Source: JBKPNJ01 sp963695705 (lineage in GTDB: Bacteria; Actinomycetota; Actinomycetes; Propionibacteriales; Nocardioidaceae). Taken from it: a DNA stretch of 64,000 nt. How positions within the stretch are numbered: position 1 is the first letter of the stretch; each line of letters starts with the position of its first letter. The stretch covers positions 372,001 to 436,000 of the forward strand of contig CAVOHB010000010.1 in NCBI GenBank assembly GCA_963695705.1, in the 5' to 3' direction. The notes beneath the pieces were generated by a model, which saw only the letters and a program-made list of their open reading frames with translations, searched no databases and was not told the origin of the DNA. The position numbers and the translations under genes were made by a program. Below are positions 58,866-64,000 of the stretch, piece after piece.

Positions 58866-58940
58866 GTGCCGGGGATTGCGCAGTTGTTGGTCACGGTTGA
58901 GCCGGTGACCAACAAGTGGGCAAAACGTCGGGGCGGCGGG
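58866..58940 (+). repeat. Dispersed ~95-bp intergenic repeat, copy C
   Basis: This copy reads GTGCCGGGGATTGCGCAG, TTGTTGGTCACGGTTGAG, CCGGTGACCAACAAGTGG and GCAAAACGTCGGGGCGG. It has the cleanest inverted repeat (TTGTTGGTCAC with GTGACCAACAA) and lacks the trailing GACGCACCC arm. It lies next to two 21-bp units, as copy A does at the window start. Confidence 0.75.
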
Positions 58941-58947
58941 GGGAGTG

Positions 58948-59916
58948 TCAGTCGTTGGCGTGCAGTGCCGTGTTGAGCTCGACTCCGGAGCCCTTGGCCG
59001 GTACGACCTCGACCGCCCCGGAGACCGAGTTTCGCCGCAGCAGCATCGCGTTCCGCCCGGAGAGCCGCACCGCCTTGACGACCGTGCCGTCGGGACCGGT
59101 GACCTTGGTCCCCGCGGTGACGTAGCAGCCGGCCTCCACTACACAGTCGTCGCCCAGGCTGATGCCGATGCCGGAGTTGGCGCCGAGCAGGCAGCGTTCG
59201 CCGATCGAGATGACCTCCTTGCCCCCTCCGGACAAGGTGCCCATGATCGAAGCGCCGCCGCCGATGTCGGAGCCGTCGCCGACCACGACTCCCGATGAGA
59301 TGCGCCCCTCGACCATCGAGACCCCGAGCGTGCCCGCGTTGTAGTTCACGAACCCTTCGTGCATGACGGTGGTGCCGCTGGCGAGGTACGCACCGAGGCG
59401 CACCCTGTCCGCGTCGGCGATCCTCACTCCGGATGGCACCACGTAGTCGGTCATCCGGGGGAACTTGTCAACGCCGAACACCTGCACCTGGACCCCGGCG
59501 GCGCGGGCGCGCATCCGGGTGGCCTCGAAGGCCTCGACGGCACAGGCACCGAGGTTGGTCCAGACGACGTTGCCGAGCACACCGAACAGCCCGTCGAGGT
59601 TCAGCCCGTGCGGCGCGACGAGCCGGTGGCTGAGCAGGTGCAGGCGCAGGTACGCGTCGGCGGTGTCCACCGGCGGGGCGGTCAGGTCCTCGATGACCGT
59701 ACGGACGACGGAGCGTGCCACCCGGCGTACCTCATCGCGTCCCTCCAGCGCGACAAGCTCGGCCGGCGCGTCGCCAGTGGCCGGCGGCCCCTCCGCAGCG
59801 AGCTCGGGCGCCGGATACCAGGCGTCGAGGACCCGATCCCCACTGACGGTCGCCAGACCGAATCCCCACGCCCCGCCAGCCGGATCCGGCCCGGGAGCCT
59901 GTCCATGAGATGTCAC
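58948..59916 (-). CDS. dapD: Tetrahydrodipicolinate N-succinyltransferase
   Basis: DapD, which succinylates tetrahydrodipicolinate in the succinylase branch of DAP/lysine synthesis. The 322-residue product is of the actinobacterial type, with a left-handed beta-helix of hexapeptide repeats: VMHEGFVNYNAGTLGVSMVE in the active site, GDGSDIGGGASIMGTLSGGG and GERCLLGANSGIGISLGDD. GTG 59916 is preferred: TAGCGT on the minus strand ends 7 nt upstream, and the protein then starts MTSHGQAPG. The frame opens further at 59991. Confidence 0.9.
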   Translation of the reverse strand: MTSHGQAPGPDPAGGAWGFGLATVSGDRVLDAWYPAPELAAEGPPATGDAPAELVALEGRDEVRRVARSVVRTVIEDLTAPPVDTADAYLRLHLLSHRLVAPHGLNLDGLFGVLGNVVWTNLGACAVEAFEATRMRARAAGVQVQVFGVDKFPRMTDYVVPSGVRIADADRVRLGAYLASGTTVMHEGFVNYNAGTLGVSMVEGRISSGVVVGDGSDIGGGASIMGTLSGGGKEVISIGERCLLGANSGIGISLGDDCVVEAGCYVTAGTKVTGPDGTVVKAVRLSGRNAMLLRRNSVSGAVEVVPAKGSGVELNTALHAND

Positions 59917-59953
59917 AGTCGTCACGCTAGCGGCCGCCGCTATCGTCGCGGAC

Positions 59954-60631
59954 ATGGCGATCGCGAGCTTCAAGGATCTGTGCATCGACACGACCGGCGG
60001 GGAGGCGCTGGGACGGTTCTACGCCGGAGTGCTCGGGCTGACCTTCGAGCCGGACGGCGACAGCGGCGTCCTCAACGGGCCGACCGGGCGGCACCGCATC
60101 TGGATGAACACGGTCCCCGAGCCGAGAACGGTGAAGAACCGTGTCCATCTCGACGTCCATGCCGGTTCGATCGCCGAGCTCGAACAGCTCGGAGCGGTCG
60201 TTCTCGAGCCGAAGGCAGACCGCCGGTGGACGGTGATGGCCGATCCCGAGGGCGGTGAGTTCTGTGCCTTCGTGCGCGATACGCCGCCGGATCTGCGGCT
60301 GTACGAGCTCGCGGTCGACGCGGCGGACCCGCGGGCGATCGCCTCGTGGTGGTCGGACGTCTTCGCGGCTCGACTCGGAGGGGACGAGCACCGAGGATAC
60401 TGGTGGGTCGACGAGATCGACGGAGCGCCTTTCGACGCCATGACGTTCGCTCCGGTGCCCGAGCCCAAGTCGGCAAAGAACCGGGTGCACTGGGACGTCA
60501 GCGTCGCGGACCTCGCGCCCCTGTCCGAGGCGGGTGCGACGCTGCTCCGGCCACCTGCTCCGGCTGCCGGCTGGCACGTGATGGCGGACCCGGAGGGCAA
60601 CGAGTTCTGCGCGTTCGTTTCGGATGACTGA
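59954..60631 (+). CDS. Two-domain VOC (glyoxalase-like) protein
   Basis: A 225-residue protein with two tandem VOC half-domains (about residues 3-112 and 117-224), each a beta-alpha-beta3 pair. The repeated blocks are IWMNTVPEPRTVKNRVHLDV and VPEPKSAKNRVHWDV, and each half ends with DPEG(G/N)EFCAFV. VOC folds hold a metal between paired modules; the metal ligands and substrate are not evident. TATCGT ends 7 nt before the ATG, which suggests a leaderless mRNA divergent from dapD. Confidence 0.82.
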   Translation: MAIASFKDLCIDTTGGEALGRFYAGVLGLTFEPDGDSGVLNGPTGRHRIWMNTVPEPRTVKNRVHLDVHAGSIAELEQLGAVVLEPKADRRWTVMADPEGGEFCAFVRDTPPDLRLYELAVDAADPRAIASWWSDVFAARLGGDEHRGYWWVDEIDGAPFDAMTFAPVPEPKSAKNRVHWDVSVADLAPLSEAGATLLRPPAPAAGWHVMADPEGNEFCAFVSDD

Positions 60632-60730
60632 CGACCCACAGGTCCGGTGACCCGCCGAGATGGAGCCCGGCCACGGCCAGGGCGCCGGTCCGGCCTGCCG
60701 CCACCGGATGGGCGCGACACAATGGCCGCC

Positions 60731-61792
60731 ATGACCTCCCTGGACCTCACGCAGGACGTCGCGTCGCTCACGGCGTCGCTCGTCGACATCGAATCCGTCA
60801 GTGGCAACGAGCAGTCCATCGCGGACGCCGTCGAGGCCGCGCTTCGCCCGCTCGGCCATCTCGACGTGTCCAGGCACGGCGACACGATCGTCGCGCGAAC
60901 CCACCTCGGCCTGGCCGAGCGGGTCGCGATCGCCGGGCACCTCGACACGGTGCCGCTGAGCGACAACCTTCCGTCCCGGGTCGACGCCGACAACCTCTAC
61001 GGCCTCGGCTCCTGCGACATGAAGGGCGGCGTGGCCATCGCGCTGAAGCTGGCAGCATCGATCACCGCTCCCAACCGTGAGGTGACCTACGTCTTCTATG
61101 AGTGCGAGGAGGTGGAGGCCGTCCGCAACGGCCTCGGCCGGCTGGCGACGTCCGACCCGGAGCTGCTCGAGGCCGATTTCGCCGTGCTGATGGAGCCGTC
61201 CAATGCCCTCGTCGAGGCCGGCTGCCAGGGCTCGATGCGGATCGACATCGTCGTGCCGGGGGTCCGGGCGCACAGCGCACGCTGGTGGATGGGAGTCAAC
61301 GCGATACACGGCGCCGGCGAGGTGATCGAGCGGCTGCTCACGTACGCTCCTCGCTCACCGGTGGTGGATGGTCTGCGGTATCGCGAAGGCCTGAACGCCG
61401 TCGAGATCAGCGGTGGCGTCGCCGGGAACGTGCTGCCGGACGAGTGCCGCGTCTCGGTCAACTACCGGTTCGCGCCGAACCGGACAGAGGACGAGGCACT
61501 CGAGCACCTGCGCGAGCTCTTCGATGGCTTCGAGATCGAGCTCGTCGACTCCGCTCCCGGGGCGATGCCAGGCCTGGATCGGCCGGCGGCGGCCGCGTTC
61601 GTGCAAGCGATCGGCGGGGCGGTGAACCCGAAGTTCGGCTGGACCGACGTCGCGCGGTTCAGTGTGCTGGGCGTACCCGCCGTCAACTTCGGACCGGGCG
61701 ACCCGCAGCTGGCGCACAGCCGCGACGAGTACGTGCCGCTGTCTCACCTGCGCATCTGTGAGGAGCAGATGACGACCTGGCTCACCGACTGA
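60731..61792 (+). CDS. dapE: Succinyl-diaminopimelate desuccinylase
   Basis: DapE, an M20-family di-zinc hydrolase that releases succinate from N-succinyl-LL-DAP, giving DAP for peptidoglycan and lysine. The 353-residue product has metal ligands His70 and Asp72 (GHLDTVP), Asp96 region SCDMKGGVA, and the catalytic Glu in YECEEVE. GRTF-like FGWTDVARFSVLGVPAVNFG is near the C-terminus. ATG 60731 is preferred over 60722 because CACAAT ends 7 nt upstream. It is near dapD and dapC, completing the succinylase branch in this window. Confidence 0.92.
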   Translation: MTSLDLTQDVASLTASLVDIESVSGNEQSIADAVEAALRPLGHLDVSRHGDTIVARTHLGLAERVAIAGHLDTVPLSDNLPSRVDADNLYGLGSCDMKGGVAIALKLAASITAPNREVTYVFYECEEVEAVRNGLGRLATSDPELLEADFAVLMEPSNALVEAGCQGSMRIDIVVPGVRAHSARWWMGVNAIHGAGEVIERLLTYAPRSPVVDGLRYREGLNAVEISGGVAGNVLPDECRVSVNYRFAPNRTEDEALEHLRELFDGFEIELVDSAPGAMPGLDRPAAAAFVQAIGGAVNPKFGWTDVARFSVLGVPAVNFGPGDPQLAHSRDEYVPLSHLRICEEQMTTWLTD

Positions 61793-61811
61793 CCGGGTCT
61801 AGCCTGGGGTG

Positions 61812-62654
61812 ATGAGCGACCAGTCCATCCATCCGGACCGACCGGTGGATGGATCTGCCGACGAAACGACGGACGAACCACCCGAGAAGCAGCGTGGTCC
61901 GGTCGTCATGCGTCGCAGCCAGGTGCAGACCAGCACGACCGACCAGCGCCTGCTCGACTCGCGCGGGTCGACCGACTGGGTGCACACCGACCCGTGGCGC
62001 GTGCTGCGGATCCAGTCGGAGTTCGTCGAGGGATTCGGGATGCTCGCGGAGCTGGGACCGGCGATCAGCGTGTTCGGCTCGGCGCGTACACGGGTCGACG
62101 ACCCGATGTACGCCAAGGGCGTCCAGCTCGGGCGTGCCCTGGTGGAAGCCGGCTATGCCGTCATCACCGGCGGCGGGCCGGGCGCGATGGAGGCGGCGAA
62201 CAAGGGAGCGTCGCTGGCCGGGGGAGTCTCGGTCGGCCTCGGCATCGAGCTGCCGTTCGAGGCCGGCCTCAACGACTGGGTGGACATCGGGATCAACTTC
62301 CGGTACTTCTTCGCCCGCAAGACGATGTTCGTCAAGTACGGGCAGGGCTTCGTGGTGATGCCTGGCGGCTTCGGCACGTTCGACGAGGTGTTCGAGGCGT
62401 TGACGCTGGTCCAGACGCAGAAGGTGACCTCGTTCCCGATCGTGCTGCTCGGCAGTGCGTACTGGTCCGGGATGCTCGACTGGCTCAGACGCACGGTGCT
62501 GGCGGAGCGGAAGATCGACGAACAGGACCTCGCGCTGCTGCAGGTCACCGATGACGTCGACGAGGCCGTCGGCTTCATCGCCGCGGCCGACCGGCGCCGC
62601 AGCGGTCCCGAGCCCGGGGCCGGCGAGGCGCCGAATGCGACGCGCCCGGACTGA
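61812..62654 (+). CDS. LOG-family Rossmann-fold protein
   Basis: A 280-residue TIGR00730-type protein of the lysine-decarboxylase-like/LOG family, some of which release cytokinins from nucleotides. The motifs GGGPGAMEAANKGA and PGGFGTFDEVFEALT match the family's PGGxGTxxE phosphoribohydrolase signature. The N-terminal 60 residues are an acidic, low-complexity extension. TAGCCT lies six bases before the ATG, with a GTG three bases earlier. A lysine decarboxylase activity should not be inferred. Confidence 0.88.
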   Translation: MSDQSIHPDRPVDGSADETTDEPPEKQRGPVVMRRSQVQTSTTDQRLLDSRGSTDWVHTDPWRVLRIQSEFVEGFGMLAELGPAISVFGSARTRVDDPMYAKGVQLGRALVEAGYAVITGGGPGAMEAANKGASLAGGVSVGLGIELPFEAGLNDWVDIGINFRYFFARKTMFVKYGQGFVVMPGGFGTFDEVFEALTLVQTQKVTSFPIVLLGSAYWSGMLDWLRRTVLAERKIDEQDLALLQVTDDVDEAVGFIAAADRRRSGPEPGAGEAPNATRPD

Positions 62655-62777
62655 CCCGCCCGACCCCGCCGGACCGACCAGCTCGGACTTGCCCGCCGGG
62701 TTCGCCCGGCCCAGTGGGCCACGCGGTCTGCCGCTCGATGATCGTGGGACGTTCGGGGGTGTGACACGATCGACGGT

Positions 62778-63185
62778 GTGATGTGGGTCTTCACCATCGT
62801 CGTCGTCCTGCTCATCGGGGCGATCGTCGTCGTCGCAATGGGACGAGGCGCTGCCATGACGCCGGTGTTCGCCGACCGGCCGGACTCCCTTGTCCCCGGC
62901 GATCACATGCTGACCTCCCGCGACCTGAGGCACGTCCAGTTCGCCATCGGCGTGCGCGGATACCGGATGGACGAGGTCGACTCGCTGCTCGACCGGCTCG
63001 CCGAGGAGCTCGCCGCCCGCGAGGCCCGCGAGGCCCGCGAGGCGCACGGGGCGCACGAGACGCGCGAGGCGGGCGAGGCCCGTGATCAGCCCACGGTGCG
63101 TGATGCGGCCGCGAAACAGCGAGCCGAGGACGTCGTCGCGCGTGAGCGCGACTCAGGCGCCGGCGCCCGCGAGGGCCGGGACTGA
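62778..63185 (+). CDS. DivIVA-domain membrane protein
   Basis: A 135-residue protein. One N-terminal membrane helix (VFTIVVVLLIGAIVVVAM) is followed by a short DivIVA-like motif (HMLTSRDLRHVQFAIGVRGY, RMDEVDSLLDRLAEEL) and a charged, Glu/Arg-rich repeat tail (AREAREAREAHGAHETRE) likely to form a coiled coil. DivIVA-domain proteins mark curved membrane at poles and septa. GTG 62778 lies 7 nt after CACGAT. Its stop overlaps the next ATG (TGATG), so it is coupled to the SRPBCC gene. Confidence 0.8.
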   Translation: MMWVFTIVVVLLIGAIVVVAMGRGAAMTPVFADRPDSLVPGDHMLTSRDLRHVQFAIGVRGYRMDEVDSLLDRLAEELAAREAREAREAHGAHETREAGEARDQPTVRDAAAKQRAEDVVARERDSGAGAREGRD

Positions 63186-63649
63186 TGGCGTACGCGACGT
63201 TCGGGTCCTCCATCGACATCGCCGCCACCCCAGAGCGGGTCTGGAACGCCGTCACCGACTGGGACTCCCAAGGCGACTGGATCCCGCTGACCCGCACGCA
63301 TGCCGTCGGTGAACCAACGGCCGGACTCGGCGGACGAGTGCGGGCGTGGACCGGTGTCGGACCGATCGGATTCTGGGACTCGATGACCATCACCGATTGG
63401 GATCCGCCGCGGCGCTGCGAGGTGCTCCACACCGGGACGGTCGTGCGCGGCGAAGCGGCTTTCGAGGTCGAGGGCACGCCGTTGGGGGCCCGCTTCACCT
63501 GGTGGGAGCGCGTGGTCCTGCCGGGCGGCCGACTGGGCGGCTGGGCCTGGCCGCTGGCCCGGCCGGTGGCCGTCGCCCTACTCGACGCGGCGCTGCGCCG
63601 TCTGCGCCGGCTGGTGGAGGACGGGCCCGTGCCGGGGCAGGGCTGTTGA
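63185..63649 (+). CDS. SRPBCC (START-like) family protein
   Basis: A 154-residue protein with a polyketide-cyclase/dehydrase-type lipid-binding fold: TFGSSIDIAATPERVWNAVT, then DWDSQGDWIPLTRTH and FTWWERVVLPGGRLGG. Its ATG overlaps the DivIVA-domain stop, and the following tag gene overlaps its own stop (TTGA). It has no membrane segment. The ligand is unknown. Confidence 0.85.
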   Translation: MAYATFGSSIDIAATPERVWNAVTDWDSQGDWIPLTRTHAVGEPTAGLGGRVRAWTGVGPIGFWDSMTITDWDPPRRCEVLHTGTVVRGEAAFEVEGTPLGARFTWWERVVLPGGRLGGWAWPLARPVAVALLDAALRRLRRLVEDGPVPGQGC

Positions 63650-64000
63650 GCGCCCAAGGCACACCGGGTCCACCGGAGCCGCGACGCTGTGACTGGGCGG
63701 TGGGCGCGACGCCGGACTACATCGCCTACCACGACGACGAATGGGGGCGACCGGTCCGCGACGACCGCGGACTCTACGAACGGCTGACCCTGGAGGCGTT
63801 CCAATCGGGTCTCTCGTGGCTGACGATCCTGCGCAAGCGCGAGCACTTCCGGGAAGCGTTTCGGGAGTTCGACCCTCGGGTGGTGTCGGCGTTCGACGAG
63901 AGCGATGTGGAGCGGCTGATGCACGACCCGGGCATCGTACGGAACCGGCGGAAGATCGACGCGGCGATCACCAACGCCCGCGCGATCCAGGATCTCGAGG
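63646..64000 (+). CDS. tag: DNA-3-methyladenine glycosylase I (partial, cut by window end)
   Basis: The frame from TTG 63646 runs past the end of the window. The first 118 residues match the Tag family: RRCDWAVGATPDYIAYHDDE then WGRPVRDDRGLYERLTLEAF, QSGLSWLTILRKREHFREAF and NRRKIDAAITNARAI. Cys and His of the N-terminal zinc site are present (RRCDW, YHDDEW). The enzyme removes 3-methyladenine from alkylated DNA. The start overlaps the SRPBCC stop by four bases (TTGA), so the three genes form one operon. Confidence 0.9.
   Translation, partial: MSAQGTPGPPEPRRCDWAVGATPDYIAYHDDEWGRPVRDDRGLYERLTLEAFQSGLSWLTILRKREHFREAFREFDPRVVSAFDESDVERLMHDPGIVRNRRKIDAAITNARAIQDLE

Noticed and set aside
61812..62654. 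Lysine decarboxylase
   Set aside because: The PGGxGTxxE motif marks the LOG phosphoribohydrolase group, and no PLP-binding motif is present.

Overview
The window is a very GC-rich, gene-dense chromosomal segment of an actinobacterium. Pointers are the mycothiol gene mshB, the fdxA-dapC, dapD and dapE lysine/DAP genes, a DivIVA-domain protein, a VanW protein and DUF1707, WS/DGAT and DUF6542-type proteins. GTG and TTG starts are common, and a TAnnnT-like box often lies 6-7 nt before the start codon, as in leaderless actinobacterial transcripts. From memory, gene order at both ends follows the Mycobacterium tuberculosis core (fum-glpX-xseB-xseA-lytB-ychF on the left; mshB, fdxA-dapC, dapD, dapE, LOG, tag on the right). 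I cannot name the genus. No rRNA, tRNA, CRISPR array, prophage or intact insertion sequence was recognised. || Layout: 0.25-15.1 kb is mostly core: a spermidine-synthase-like methyltransferase with fumarase, a DUF1707 protein, a WS/DGAT acyltransferase, glpX-pfkB, exonuclease VII (xseA-xseB), ispH, rmuC and ychF. 15.2-26.5 kb is accessory: an APH-like kinase, alpha/beta hydrolases, GNATs, an SPFH-RHH operon with a palindromic operator, a DMT transporter, an orphan LanC-like protein, an MDR oxidoreductase whose divergent TetR regulator has decayed, and remnants of a galactose-oxidase-like gene and an amidohydrolase. || 26.7-29.8 kb is a two-gene redox signalling module: a receiver-thioredoxin-fold-TrxR-like flavoprotein lacking the CxxC, overlapped by a cyclic-nucleotide-domain histidine kinase. 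30.2-42.2 kb is a catabolic locus: acyl-CoA dehydrogenase, FAD amine/amino-acid oxidoreductase, NDP-forming acyl-CoA ligase, TetR regulator, class III aminotransferase and a polyamine-type ABC transporter. Three near-identical GACTGA-N4-TCAGTY palindromes sit in its three divergent promoter regions, which suggests one regulon. || 42.2-52.1 kb holds a frameshifted repeat-bearing gene, pterin dehydratase, a CPA1 antiporter fused to a UBP zinc finger, the succinate dehydrogenase operon sdhC-sdhA-sdhB, a NUDIX-phosphotransferase fusion and an S9 peptidase. 52.1-64 kb is core again: mshB, VanW, fdxA-dapC, an M15-like wall protein, dapD, dapE, a LOG protein, a DivIVA-domain protein, SRPBCC and a tag gene cut by the window end. 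|| Several families of short dispersed intergenic repeats (a ~95-bp palindromic unit, a 21-bp unit in short tandem arrays, and CGTCATGCA/TGCATGACG palindromes) recur in the gaps and are among the least explained parts of the window.
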